64,000 nt of DNA from Pelagimonas sp. GTDB taxonomy: Bacteria; Pseudomonadota; Alphaproteobacteria; Rhodobacterales; Rhodobacteraceae. Below, in pieces: positions 8,414-18,100 of this stretch. The stretch covers positions 82,457 to 146,456 of the forward strand of contig JAOARQ010000044.1 in the NCBI GenBank assembly GCA_025210455.1, read 5' to 3'. Below the pieces are notes generated by a model. That model was not told where the DNA came from. It did not search any database and was given only the letters and a program-made list of their open reading frames with translations. Numbering within the stretch: the stretch's first letter is position 1; each line of letters begins with the position of its first letter. The position numbers were made by a program, and so were the translations under genes.

Positions 8414-9910
8414 TCAGGCCCTATACTTGATCCATGTGGTTTTCAGGGCAGTATATTTCTCAAGCGAGTGCAATGACAAATCGCGGCCAAAGCCCGACTG
8501 TTTCATGCCGCCAAACGGGGTCATCGCGGACAGCGCATCAACCGTGTTCACCGAAACAGTTCCCGCCATCAACCGCTCTGACACCCGGCAGGCGCGTGAC
8601 AGGTTGTCGGTCCAGACCGAAGCCGCCAGCCCATAGACCGAGTCATTGGCCATGCGCACGGCCTGCTCTTCGCTGTCAAAGGCAATGACCGACAGGACAG
8701 GGCCAAAGATTTCGTCGCGGGCCAGCGGATCTTCGTGGGCGACATCATCAAAAATCGTGGGCTGCACAAAGCATCCTTTGCCCTCCACGGTGACACGTTT
8801 ACCGCCGGCCACCAGATTGGCTGTCTTTTTGCCGTCTTCCACAAAACGCATGATCCCCTGCGTCTGCTTTTCATCGACAATCGCCCCCATCTTTGAGGCA
8901 GGATCCAGCGGATCACCCGGTTGCATAGCCTGCGCGCGGGCGATCAGTTTTTCCACAAAGACGTCTTTGATCGAGCGCTCGACGTAAAGCCGCGAATTCG
9001 CTGAACAGACTTCGCCCTGATTGAAGAAGATACCAAAGGCGGCCATGTCGGCGGCGGTCTCCAGATCGTCGCAGTCCGCGAACACCAGATTGGGGCTTTT
9101 GCCGCCGGTTTCGGGCCAGACCTGTTTGAGGTTTGACTGGCCTGAATACTGCATGAACATCTTGCCGATGGCGGTTGAGCCGGTGAAGGCAAGGCAATCC
9201 ACATCCATATGCAGACCAAGCGCCCGCCCAGCGGTGTCACCAAAGCCCGGCACCACGTTGAACACCCCATCGGGCACACCGGCCTCAGTCGCCAGTTCCG
9301 CCAGACGCAGCGCCGAAAGCGGCGATTGTTCAGCGGGTTTCAGCACAACCGAATTGCCAGCGGCCAGGGCCGCCGCAGCCTTCCAGGTGGCCATATCCAA
9401 AGGGAAATTCCAAGGGGTGACGGCCCCGACAACCCCCAAAGGCACACGGCTGACCAGCGCCAGATCGCCGGGGCCGGTTGGGGCAACTTCGTCATAAAGC
9501 TTGTCGATGGCTTCGGCATACCATTGAAAGAAATGCGCAGATCCGGGTGCATCAATGGTGGCGGCATCCGTCACCAGTTTGCCCATATCAAGACTGTCCA
9601 GCAGCGCCATTTCTTCCAGATTGTCGCGGATCAGATCGGCCAGTTTCAGCAGGACGGCCTTGCGATCCCCCGGCGCCATGCGTGACCAGCGACCATCTTC
9701 AAAGGCAGCGCGGCCAGCCGCCACAGCGCGGTTGATATCTTCGGCGTCACCTCTGGCGACCTGCGTCAGCACTGCGCCCGTGGCCGGGTTGACGCTGTCA
9801 AAGGTGTCACCCGACGCGGCATCGACAAAGCGGCCATTGATAAAAGCCTGACCGCGAAATGACAGCGTAGCGGCGCGGGCTTTCCAATCTGTGTGCGTGT
9901 GATCCAACAC
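8414..9910 (-). CDS. NAD(P)+-dependent aldehyde dehydrogenase (PuuC-like)
   Basis: A 498-residue aldehyde dehydrogenase. Visible elements are the Rossmann and N169-equivalent region VTPWNFPLDMATWK, the general-base Glu in PETGGKSPNLVF, the catalytic Cys in FNQGEVCSANSRL, and the EIFGPVLSVIAF and PFGGMKQSGFGRD segments. Best resemblance is to enzymes oxidising aminoaldehydes (gamma-glutamyl-aminobutyraldehyde, aminobutyraldehyde or betaine aldehyde). Last catabolic gene of the leftward operon monooxygenase-RidA-DUF1028-ALDH. It would oxidise the aldehyde released after amine oxidation to the acid. The exact aldehyde is inferred only from the polyamine-type transporter nearby. Confidence 0.9.
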   Translation of the reverse strand: MLDHTHTDWKARAATLSFRGQAFINGRFVDAASGDTFDSVNPATGAVLTQVARGDAEDINRAVAAGRAAFEDGRWSRMAPGDRKAVLLKLADLIRDNLEEMALLDSLDMGKLVTDAATIDAPGSAHFFQWYAEAIDKLYDEVAPTGPGDLALVSRVPLGVVGAVTPWNFPLDMATWKAAAALAAGNSVVLKPAEQSPLSALRLAELATEAGVPDGVFNVVPGFGDTAGRALGLHMDVDCLAFTGSTAIGKMFMQYSGQSNLKQVWPETGGKSPNLVFADCDDLETAADMAAFGIFFNQGEVCSANSRLYVERSIKDVFVEKLIARAQAMQPGDPLDPASKMGAIVDEKQTQGIMRFVEDGKKTANLVAGGKRVTVEGKGCFVQPTIFDDVAHEDPLARDEIFGPVLSVIAFDSEEQAVRMANDSVYGLAASVWTDNLSRACRVSERLMAGTVSVNTVDALSAMTPFGGMKQSGFGRDLSLHSLEKYTALKTTWIKYRA

Positions 9911-9925
9911 TGTGTGTCTCCCTGA

Positions 9926-10600
9926 TTATTCGTCGCCGGGGACGCCGTAAGACGGGGCCTCGCGCGGATCGAGCGCGCGTTGGACATAGGCGTCTAACTG
10001 TGGCTTGTAGATGTCCCAGGCGGTGGCAATGGTCTCAATCGGGCAATCTTCGGTCCAGTCGCAGCGCAGATCAGCCACGGGCCAGCTGACGGTGTCGACG
10101 ATCTTCATCCCGGCGGAATGCACCGGACCAGCTTCGCCACCGGCCACAAGACCCGCGCGCAGGGCGGCGATCAGCCTGTCGCCCAGATGCCCGGAGGCGG
10201 GTAGGAACGCGTCGACAATGGCCTGCGGGACAGTGTCATTGGCCAGAAGATTGCCGCCAGAGGCGACATTTTCCGCCTGCGCCTGTGTCCAGATCCCCAG
10301 ACTGTTGGGCCCCGAATGGATGGCAGTGCGCCCGTCGGTGTCAACCGCAAGCACCTGACGGTAATCCACAAAGCGGGCCTGTTCCGCCATAGCGGAAATG
10401 GCCTCAGGGGCGCTGTGGCCCTGCTGCATCATATCCAGCACCAGTGGACCAAGGCTGGGGTCGGTGACATTTTGCGAAGCCACCGCACCCACGCCCGCGC
10501 GCGCAAAGGAACAGCGCGCCGCCACTGCGGGTGAAGATGACGAAATCGCCAGACCAAACATGCCGGTTTCAGCGCAACGGGCAACCAGAGAAAACGTCAT
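9926..10600 (-). CDS. DUF1028 family protein (Ntn-hydrolase-like fold)
   Basis: A 224-residue DUF1028 member: MTFSLVARCAETGMFGLAISSSS, the AVAARCSFARAGVGAVASQN core and GPLVLDMMQQGHSAPEAI are characteristic. DUF1028 proteins adopt an N-terminal-nucleophile amidohydrolase-like fold and are often found beside RidA and amine-catabolism genes, but their reaction is not established. Here the gene is sandwiched between RidA and aldehyde dehydrogenase in a tight operon, which points to a hydrolytic step on an imine- or amide-containing intermediate. Confidence 0.85.
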   Translation of the reverse strand: MTFSLVARCAETGMFGLAISSSSPAVAARCSFARAGVGAVASQNVTDPSLGPLVLDMMQQGHSAPEAISAMAEQARFVDYRQVLAVDTDGRTAIHSGPNSLGIWTQAQAENVASGGNLLANDTVPQAIVDAFLPASGHLGDRLIAALRAGLVAGGEAGPVHSAGMKIVDTVSWPVADLRCDWTEDCPIETIATAWDIYKPQLDAYVQRALDPREAPSYGVPGDE

Positions 10601-10657
10601 TTTGGGCTCCTGTGAAATGTGCTCTCATGAGCGGGCTATCGGGGGCGGATCTGGTGA

Positions 10658-11074
10658 TCAGTCGGGGATAACGGCGGTGCCGTCGATTTCCACCAGCCAT
10701 TCAGGGCGGGCCAGCGCCTGCACCACCAGCCCGGTCGAGACAGGATGCACGCCTTTGATATATTCGCCCATGGTGCGATAGATCGCTTCGCGGTGGCGCA
10801 CGTCGGTGATATAGACCACAACCTTGACCAGATGCTCCATCGAGCCACCGGCCTCTTCGATCAGCTGTTTGATATTCTGCATCACCTTATGGGTTTGCTC
10901 GACAGGGTCGTGGCTGTCGATATTCACCGCATCATCCAGATTTTGCGGGCACTGGCCGCGCAGATAAACGGTTTTCCCCCCCTGCGTGACAACCGCCTGA
11001 CACAGGTCGTTGTCGAGGTTCTGTTCGGGATAGGTGTCTTTGGTGTTGAACTTGCGAATACGTGTATGCGCCAT
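10658..11074 (-). CDS. RidA family protein, operon-linked paralogue
   Basis: A 138-residue RidA/YjgF-type protein starting MAHTRIRKFN. Core elements include LCQAVVTQGGKTVYLRGQ, VMQNIKQLIEEAGGSMEHLVKVVVYITD and the closing GLVVQALARPEWLVEIDGTAVI. It differs strongly from the RidA at 200-547: the closing segment has ALARPEW, where the family places its carboxylate-binding Arg in a V-x-x-L-A-x-P context. That makes it more like the pathway-dedicated RidA subfamilies. Translation from 11074 is supported by GGATC and the tight spacing after the monooxygenase gene; the frame is open further upstream but those residues are antisense shadow. Likely role: hydrolysis of the imine product of the neighbouring flavoenzyme. 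Confidence 0.87.
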   Translation of the reverse strand: MAHTRIRKFNTKDTYPEQNLDNDLCQAVVTQGGKTVYLRGQCPQNLDDAVNIDSHDPVEQTHKVMQNIKQLIEEAGGSMEHLVKVVVYITDVRHREAIYRTMGEYIKGVHPVSTGLVVQALARPEWLVEIDGTAVIPD

Positions 11075-11090
11075 TGGGGATCCTGTGGTC

Positions 11091-12371
11091 TTACTGTGCA
11101 GCGGTGGGGGCGACGATGGCCGCGTGGCCGTCATAGTCGGCATAGGCGCGCTGGATGGCAATCTGGTCAGCGATGTATTTCGCGTCATGCCAGACCCCCC
11201 AAAGAAAGGTCGAGCCCCGGCGCGACTGCCAGGGCAGGCCCAGAAAGTAGATATCCGGTTCGACCGACACGCCGCGCTGGTGGATTGGCGCGCCTTTGGC
11301 GTCAAAGGCATCGGCCTTTATCCAGCTGAAATCCTGTTTGAACCCGGTGGCCCAGATCACGGCGCTGATGCCTTCGCGGGCAAAATCAACTTGGCCAATC
11401 GGGTTTGCCAGGCTCTCCGGATCGGGGTGGGCCTTACGGGCCTCTGGATCTTCTGGCAGGTCGATGCCTGTGCGCGCCACATAGGCGTCGGCCATATCCA
11501 GCATCTCAAGGTAATTGGCGTCACCCGCATCCAGATTTTTCCGCAGATCATCGGCGAAGTGTAACACGCCGCTTTCAAAGCGCTGGGTCATGCCGGTCAG
11601 CACTACGCCTTCATTGCCAAGGCGGCGGAAATCCATGGTGTGACCGCCATGGGCCCCGCTGACCGAGATGGTCACATGTTCGGTGCCGGGCTTCTGAGCC
11701 GCCATATCCCACAGCCCCAGAACGCCCAGCCACCAGACGTTGTCACGGGTGCGATAGCGACGGGGAGGGCGATCATGGGGGCCGACTGAAAGAAAAACTT
11801 TGCGCCCGGCGCGGTTCAACTCATCTGCGATCTGCGCACCAGAAGACCCGGCGCCCACAACCATCACCGCCCCGTCAGGCAGTTGATTGGGGTTTTTGTA
11901 ATGGAAGGAATGCAGCTGCGTCACATCGGCATCGGCGGGCAGGATCGGCGGGATGACAGGATGCTGGAACGCGCCTGTGGCGGCAACGATGCGCTTGGCG
12001 TGGATCTCACCCTGTGAGGTTTCGATCTTGAACCCACCTTTGCCCGGCAGGCGCTCTGCACGAAGCGCTTCGACACCTTCGCGGATGGGCGCTTTGACCA
12101 TCTGCGCATAGGCAACAAGATAGTCCGCCACCCGATCTTTGGGGACAAAGGCGTCGGGATCATCACCTTCGAACAGCAGGCTGGGGAAACGATCGTGCCA
12201 GGCCGGGCCATTGGCCACCAGAGCATCCCAGCGGCCTGTGCGCCAGGCTTCGGCGGTGCGGTTTTTCTCGATAATGATATGGGGCACAGCCTGCTGCCCC
12301 AGATGTTCGCTCAGCGCGATCCCCGCCTGTCCGCCGCCAACAATCAGCGTATCTGTTTTTTCAATGGGCAT
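11091..12371 (-). CDS. FAD-dependent monooxygenase/oxidoreductase (CzcO/FMO-like)
   Basis: A 426-residue flavoprotein with an FAD Rossmann motif at the N-terminus (TLIVGGGQAGIALSEHL) and a second, NAD(P)H-type Rossmann motif near residue 165 (VMVVGAGSSGAQIADEL). Between them lies ATGAFQHP, and near the C-terminus ATGFKQDFSW followed by YFLGLPWQSRRGS, typical of class B flavin monooxygenases of the CzcO/trimethylamine monooxygenase-like group. First gene of the leftward operon, so it probably initiates attack on the amine substrate by N-oxygenation or oxidative deamination. The 226-bp region upstream contains the shared TTAGGC-type palindrome. Confidence 0.85.
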   Translation of the reverse strand: MPIEKTDTLIVGGGQAGIALSEHLGQQAVPHIIIEKNRTAEAWRTGRWDALVANGPAWHDRFPSLLFEGDDPDAFVPKDRVADYLVAYAQMVKAPIREGVEALRAERLPGKGGFKIETSQGEIHAKRIVAATGAFQHPVIPPILPADADVTQLHSFHYKNPNQLPDGAVMVVGAGSSGAQIADELNRAGRKVFLSVGPHDRPPRRYRTRDNVWWLGVLGLWDMAAQKPGTEHVTISVSGAHGGHTMDFRRLGNEGVVLTGMTQRFESGVLHFADDLRKNLDAGDANYLEMLDMADAYVARTGIDLPEDPEARKAHPDPESLANPIGQVDFAREGISAVIWATGFKQDFSWIKADAFDAKGAPIHQRGVSVEPDIYFLGLPWQSRRGSTFLWGVWHDAKYIADQIAIQRAYADYDGHAAIVAPTAAQ

Positions 12372-12533
12372 CTGTCGGTTCCTGTTTTTCCTCTCACATC
12401 ACCCATTGCATCAGGTCTGAACCCGAACAGGGGCGGTCTGGCTCTGGCCCGCAGCAATGTGGCCAGCCCAGTTTTGAGGGGTAAGGTTTCACATGTTGCG
12501 CGTGCGAGAAATAACTGTCTGACTTACTCTTAC

Positions 12534-12548
12534 TTAGGCTTTGGCTAA
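12534..12548. promoter_or_regulatory. Candidate LysR-type operator (copy 2)
   Basis: TTAGGC-TTT-GGCTAA, differing by one base from the perfect palindrome at 687-701. It lies about 165 bp upstream of the flavin monooxygenase start (12371, minus). The rest of the 12372-12597 gap shows no gene. Confidence 0.55.
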
Positions 12549-12597
12549 GCAGAGTGTTTCACCGAGGGTGCCTGAGCGTCTGCGGCCCCCGCGCGGT

Positions 12598-13221
12598 TCA
12601 ATCGTCGGCACGCAGACCGATTTCCATGGCGAATTTGGTGATATCGGCGATCCGGCGCAGACCCGTTTTTTCAGCAATAGAGCGGCGGTGGAAGTCCACC
12701 GTGCGCTCGCTGATCTTAAGAAAGTCGGCGATTTCGGCTGCGGTCCAGCCGCTGGCCACATGGCTGACGATTTCCAGCTCGCGTTTTGAGAGCCGTCTGA
12801 GCAGGTCAGCGGCCCCTGTATCTTCTGCGTTTCCCAGCGCCGGGCTGACAAAGCGCTCTCCGGCGGTTACGGTCTGGATCGCGTCGACCAGCGTTTCAAA
12901 CGGATCATGTTTGACCGCATAACCTGTGACACCCGCTGCAAAAGCGCGTTCTTTGATCGGTTCCGAAAGATGCATCGTCAGACAGAGGATTGCCATCTCA
13001 AAGCCCTTGGCGCGCAGGGTGCCTGCGGTTTCAATCCCGTCCATACCCGGCAGCCCGATATCGAGGATCACAACATCAGGCTTTAGTGCCGGTATCGCCC
13101 CCAGCGCCGCTTCGCCGCTGTTGAGATCACCAACAACCTGCATGCCCGGTTCGGCGTTCAAAGCGTCACACATCAGCCCGCGCACAACATCATGATCATC
13201 GACAACAAGGATCCGGATCAT
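12598..13221 (-). CDS. NarL/LuxR-family response regulator
   Basis: A 207-residue response regulator. The receiver domain has the acidic pocket VVDDHD, phospho-acceptor Asp54 in VVILDIGLPG, and Lys in YAVKHD. The C-terminal LuxR-type helix-turn-helix (LSKRELEIVSHVASGWTAAEIADFLKISERTVDFHRRSI) is complete. Its start overlaps the stop of the upstream histidine kinase gene by four bases (ATGA), so the two are translationally coupled and almost certainly cognate. A 10-bp inverted repeat in the divergent region upstream of the kinase is a candidate target. Confidence 0.92.
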   Translation of the reverse strand: MIRILVVDDHDVVRGLMCDALNAEPGMQVVGDLNSGEAALGAIPALKPDVVILDIGLPGMDGIETAGTLRAKGFEMAILCLTMHLSEPIKERAFAAGVTGYAVKHDPFETLVDAIQTVTAGERFVSPALGNAEDTGAADLLRRLSKRELEIVSHVASGWTAAEIADFLKISERTVDFHRRSIAEKTGLRRIADITKFAMEIGLRADD

Positions 13222-14972
13222 AGCAGGGGGAACTCCAGCTCAATGCGGCAGCCGCGCCCCGGCTGTGCCACCAGATGAAACCTTCCGTCAATCAGGCCCG
13301 CACGTTCGCGCATTGCGCTTAGCCCCATGCCGCGCGGTGTGTCCTGAGGGCGAAAGCCGCAGCCATCATCGGCCACGGTTAGCCGGCCGGTTGCCCCGCG
13401 CCGTTCTAAGGTGATATCGACCTGTGTGGCCTGCGCATGGCGCACCGCATTCAGCAGGGCCTCTTGCAGGATGCGCACCACATGGATCTGGACCGCCTCA
13501 GAAACCGCCAGATCTGCGGGCATTTGGATGCGCAGCTTTAGCCCGCCGATACGGTTCCAGCGCGCCACCGCATGACGTACCGCATCGCCAAATCCCATGG
13601 CTTCAAGGCTGGCGGGGCGCAGCCCCTCAACGAGGGCCGAAATATCCAACCCCAATCCGCGCAGCTCTTCGCTGGTCTGCCGAATATCCTGCGGCAGCAA
13701 GCCATCTGCGCGCCGCAACGCTGCCTCAAGCCTCAAGCGGCTTGCGGTCAGACGGTGGCTGACCTCGTCATGCAGATCTTTCGCCAGACGCTCGCGTTCT
13801 TGATCCTGTGCAACCAGCAATTGCCCCGTCACCTGATGCAGGGCCTGCCGATCCCAGGCCATGTGATCTGCCGTGACCAACAGGGCGCTGATCGACAGTG
13901 CTATGATCATCAGCCCGCCGGGATCCCAGAGCGGCGGCAAGAGCGGCCCGAATGCCGCAAAGGCCAAAGCCCCCAGAACAACCGACAAAACAAAGGCATA
14001 GGCATAGCGCGAAATCCGCTGCCCTTGCCGCTGCGCGCGCAGGATCTGCCAGAGGGAGGGCACAAAGGCCGCAATCACCAGACCCGCCTGAATGTCACCC
14101 AGAGCAACGAACACCGGAAGGGGAACGTCCAGACCATAGCTGGCTGCCATGGTTAGATACATGCCGCCAACAGCGCCCCATTGCAGCGCGCTGACCCGCC
14201 CGGCTGTGATCGCCGAGAGATACAGCAGACCAAAGGGCACCACCGGGCTGGCTTCGGTCAGTTGCACAAAGAGCGGGCTGTTCAGCCCTAGCTCATAGGC
14301 CGTCAAGGTGCTGGGAAACACGGCACATAAAAGCGACAGGAAAAAGGGCGCCATCCAGCGATTGCGACTGTCATAGCCCTGACCAGAGGCGCTTGCCGCC
14401 CCAAAGCCGGCACAGACCAGTAAAAGCGCAATGATCCCCGCATCGCGCAGCCGGATCGGCGCGTTCAGGCGATTTGCATGATCACGCAAGGCTTCTGCGT
14501 CGCCAAGCATCAGCAGGCCATCCAGCGGCGAGACATTGTAAAAGGCTGAAAAGGTGACGATCTCCAGCTGGTAAGGACCCTCTGATACCACCTGCATTGG
14601 CAGAGGGTAAAATCGGGCGATCTGCGCCGCCGCCACGCCACGATACCCCCGGGCAGAGGTGTATATGTCGCCGGTGCTGCCGATAAGCTGGCCATTCAGA
14701 AACAGCTGTTCCGCATCGCTTGAATGGCCAATCAGTAATGCAGATCCGGGGTGAATCCAGCCCTCAGGGATCTGAGCCTGATACCGGGTTACCGCAAATC
14801 TGTCTGAATATCGGTCTGGGGGCGGCAGCTCTTGCCAGTCCAGAATTTGCAGGTCACGACCCACAGGTGGGCTTTGATCTGTGAGCGCGAACGCCAGAAG
14901 TATGGCCCCCGCAATTGCGGCCAGCCAGATCCAAACCGTCGCCCCTTTGGGCCCCTTGCGTTCAAATTCCAA
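13218..14972 (-). CDS. Membrane sensor histidine kinase (HisKA_3/NarX-type core)
   Basis: A 584-residue sensor kinase. An N-terminal membrane anchor (VWIWLAAIAGAILLAFAL) is followed by a periplasmic region of about 150 residues with jelly-roll-like character (EQLFLNGQLIGSTGDI). Then come about seven hydrophobic helices, an arrangement like 7TMR-DISM receptors. The cytoplasmic part has the HisKA_3 motif RLAKDLHDEVSHRLT with phospho-acceptor His near residue 404, then a HATPase with ALLNAVRHA (N box) and DDGCGF / GMGLSAMRERA (G boxes). It forms an operon with the response regulator and is divergent from the giant FG-GAP protein. The signal is unknown. Confidence 0.9.
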   Translation of the reverse strand: MEFERKGPKGATVWIWLAAIAGAILLAFALTDQSPPVGRDLQILDWQELPPPDRYSDRFAVTRYQAQIPEGWIHPGSALLIGHSSDAEQLFLNGQLIGSTGDIYTSARGYRGVAAAQIARFYPLPMQVVSEGPYQLEIVTFSAFYNVSPLDGLLMLGDAEALRDHANRLNAPIRLRDAGIIALLLVCAGFGAASASGQGYDSRNRWMAPFFLSLLCAVFPSTLTAYELGLNSPLFVQLTEASPVVPFGLLYLSAITAGRVSALQWGAVGGMYLTMAASYGLDVPLPVFVALGDIQAGLVIAAFVPSLWQILRAQRQGQRISRYAYAFVLSVVLGALAFAAFGPLLPPLWDPGGLMIIALSISALLVTADHMAWDRQALHQVTGQLLVAQDQERERLAKDLHDEVSHRLTASRLRLEAALRRADGLLPQDIRQTSEELRGLGLDISALVEGLRPASLEAMGFGDAVRHAVARWNRIGGLKLRIQMPADLAVSEAVQIHVVRILQEALLNAVRHAQATQVDITLERRGATGRLTVADDGCGFRPQDTPRGMGLSAMRERAGLIDGRFHLVAQPGRGCRIELEFPLL

Positions 14973-14992
14973 CGGGTGTCACCCACCGTGAT

Positions 14993-15049
14993 CCTGTTTC
15001 GCGCCTTCCTGCTGCAAAGCTACCCCGTCGCCGGGCGTTGCGAAACAGG
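14993..15049. promoter_or_regulatory. Inverted repeat in divergent intergenic region
   Basis: CCTGTTTCGC (14993-15002) and GCGAAACAGG (15040-15049) are perfect 10-base inverted copies 37 bp apart. They lie between the divergent histidine kinase and FG-GAP protein genes. A pair of regulator half-sites is the likeliest reading; a long-loop RNA hairpin is the alternative. Confidence 0.5.
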
Positions 15050-15199
15050 TAGTTCTGCCGGGTTGCCATCAGGTGCGGCCCGCAGGGTGCGAAAACGGCC
15101 CGGCCCGCAGCAACACCCGGTATTTCTACGAGGTCACAGTCGATCATCGGGCTTTTATCTTTCATTGCAGGCAAATTTTGACCCCGGGGGAGATGTGGG

Positions 15200-18100
15200 A
15201 TGGGCTTTAAGATTATTGACGGCAACCCAAGCGGGCCCGACGCCCCGTCTTCTGTTGCAACCGCAGGTGATGTAAATGGGGATGGCAGGCCGGATCTCTT
15301 GTTTGGGGCGGCGGCGCTGAATGCGGCCTACTATATTGACGGAGCCCAGTTGCCGACCATCGACGCTGCCGACGGCACGCAGGATGAGCTGATCAATCTG
15401 GATTCAGCCGTTGGCATAGATCGTGTCTATAAGTTCACGGGCACTCAGGCTGGGGAAGTTGTCCATTCCGCCGGGGATGTTGATCTGGATGGGCGGGACG
15501 AGATCCTGATTTCTGCGCGCGAAGCAAATGCCTATGATCCCAATGCGCTGGTGTTTTATCTGATCAACAAAGGGGATTTTGCCGCCGCAGATGCTGCTGA
15601 TGGCAGTGCCGACGGGCAGATTGATCTGGCGCATGTCACCGCCCAGCCGAATTCCTACAAGTTTGTCGCAACCCCGGAAACCGGCGGGTTCGGCTTTAGC
15701 CTGCAACCCTTTGTCACCTCGGGCAATCTGGATGGCGACACCCGCTCAGACCTGCTGTTTGGCGCGGGTTTCAACAATAGGTTTGATGCTGGCAAAGGCT
15801 TTCTAAGCATCAGCGGCAGCGATATCGTCGGGCTTGATAGCGCGGATGGGACGGTGGATGGTCTCATTGATGTGACCAACGTGCCCGTCCTGCCCAAGAG
15901 CTATTTCGTGCGGGGCGATGCGGTATCTGGCGATGCGCCCAATGCTGATCTTGCCACCGTGCAGTCCGCTGGCACCGGAGAGGTTGAAATCCTGACCGTC
16001 GGGGAAGGCACGCGCGACACGGACGCCGCGGTTTTTCTCACTGATCCAGATGCCTATGCGATTGTGGATGTGACAGATCAGACCTCTGTCAGTTCAGATG
16101 GAACCGGTGATGGTATCATCCGTGTTGGCCGTCTGTATGAGACCACAAACGGGTCGTATAAGCTCAATATCTTCGACAATGCCACTGGCGAAGGTTTTCC
16201 GACGGTCAGTGTTGCTTCGGCGGGCAATACCAATTCCGATGGCTTTGATGAGCTGCTGATCGGTGTCTCTGCCTTTGACGAAGGCGGGCTGGATCAGGGG
16301 GCGGTCTATCTTGTCGATCCGCGCGATTTGGCTGGAATCGATGCGGCAGATGGGACCAACGGGATTATCGACGTCGGCAATATCGCAACCGCCCCCAATT
16401 CCTATAAGATCATCGCTACCGAAGGCGCGCGTGTTCGGCTGGGCACTTCGGTCACCGGCGTCGGAGACATCGACGGCGATGGTTTCAGTGATTTTCTGCT
16501 GGGCGCACCGGGGGATGACAGTGGCGGCACCAATGCGGGGGCAAGCTATCTGGTGTCTTCCGCCGGGCTTGCCGCCGCCGATGCTGCGGATGGCGCGCGC
16601 GATGGGGTGGTGGACATTGCCAATGTGCTGTCTCAGCCCGGCTCTTTCAAGTTCATCGGCGAACAGCTGACCCATCAGTCCGGCAGTACGGTCAGATCCG
16701 CAGGTGATTTGGATGGCGATGGCAAAGCAGATTTGCTGATTGTGTCCCCAACCTCTTCTACCTTGCCCCGGATTGATCCGGCGGCCTATGTGCTCTTCGC
16801 AAATGAGCTAAGCCAGCTTGACCAGATCGATGGCGTCCAGGACAGCGTGATCACCCTGTCCAATGCCTTTGGTTCGCACGCCCCGTTCAATCTGACCCTT
16901 TCGGTGGCCAGCGTGCGTGAAAACACTCCGGTGGGCACTGTTCTGGGGCGGGCTTCGGCACAAACCACCGCCAGCAGCAATGCCGCGACTTTCAGTCTGG
17001 TCGATACTGCAGGTGGGCTATTCTCGCTTGATGGGGCAAATCTGGTGGTCAATGGCCCGCTGGATCACGAAGCTCGCGATAGCCATGCCATCACTCTGCG
17101 CGCCTCAAACGGGGCCGGGCATGTGGATCAGGTGTTTTCAATTCGTGTGTCAGATGTGAATGAACCCATCAGCGGCATCACCCTTTCAATGTCCGAGATC
17201 GACGAAAACGCCGCCATTGGTACATTGATCGGGCGGGTAACCATAGAAGACCCTGACGACGGGGCGGTGCATTTCCTTGAGTTCCTGAACAGCGCCGGTG
17301 GGCTGTTTAGCCTTGGGGGCGCAGATGGGCGGGATCTGCTGCTAAACGGACCGTTGGATTTTGAAACAGCCGCCAGCCATACAATCACCTTAACCGCGTC
17401 AGACCGCGATATTCTGATCTCAGATCGCTTCGATCAAAGCTTTACCGTCAATGTGCGCAATGTCGCTGAGCCGGGGGAGACAAGGACACCTGACGCCGGA
17501 AGCCCCGGTATCGCGCCCGCTGCCCCAACCGCAGGCGATGGCCCCATCCTGACGGGGGCTGGTGGCAACAATATCGCACTTGGCGATGGCAGCAACACGG
17601 TGCAAGGACTGTTGCAAGATTTCTTTGGGGATCAGATTGCCGGGTTTGGCACGGATGATGCGCTGATCTTTCAGGGCTCCGAGGTGAAGCGCGATCAGAT
17701 CACCGTAACGCAGGGTTCAGCAATCATCGCCGTGGATCAAAACCGCGATGGCATCGCCGAAGGTGCCTTTACTCTCGCAGGGGATTTCACCAATGGCGAC
17801 TTCATGGCCGTGACCCGAGGGGGCAATACATCGGTGACCTTTGAAACATTTCTACCAACCCTGACAGAAGGGGCGCAGATTGATGCCCGTTTGATCAATG
17901 GTATCAACAATCAGGCATTTCTGACAGGGGATGGCACAACCGGCTTTCGCGTGACCCTGGACGCTGCAAAAATGGGGGCTGCCTTTAGCAACACGCTGGG
18001 AGTGTATGAAGTTGATGCCAGCGGCAACATCGTTGACGCCCGGATTTTGGCGGACAATGTGAAAACCAGCCTGGGCAGTCACATAGACATTACCGGGATA

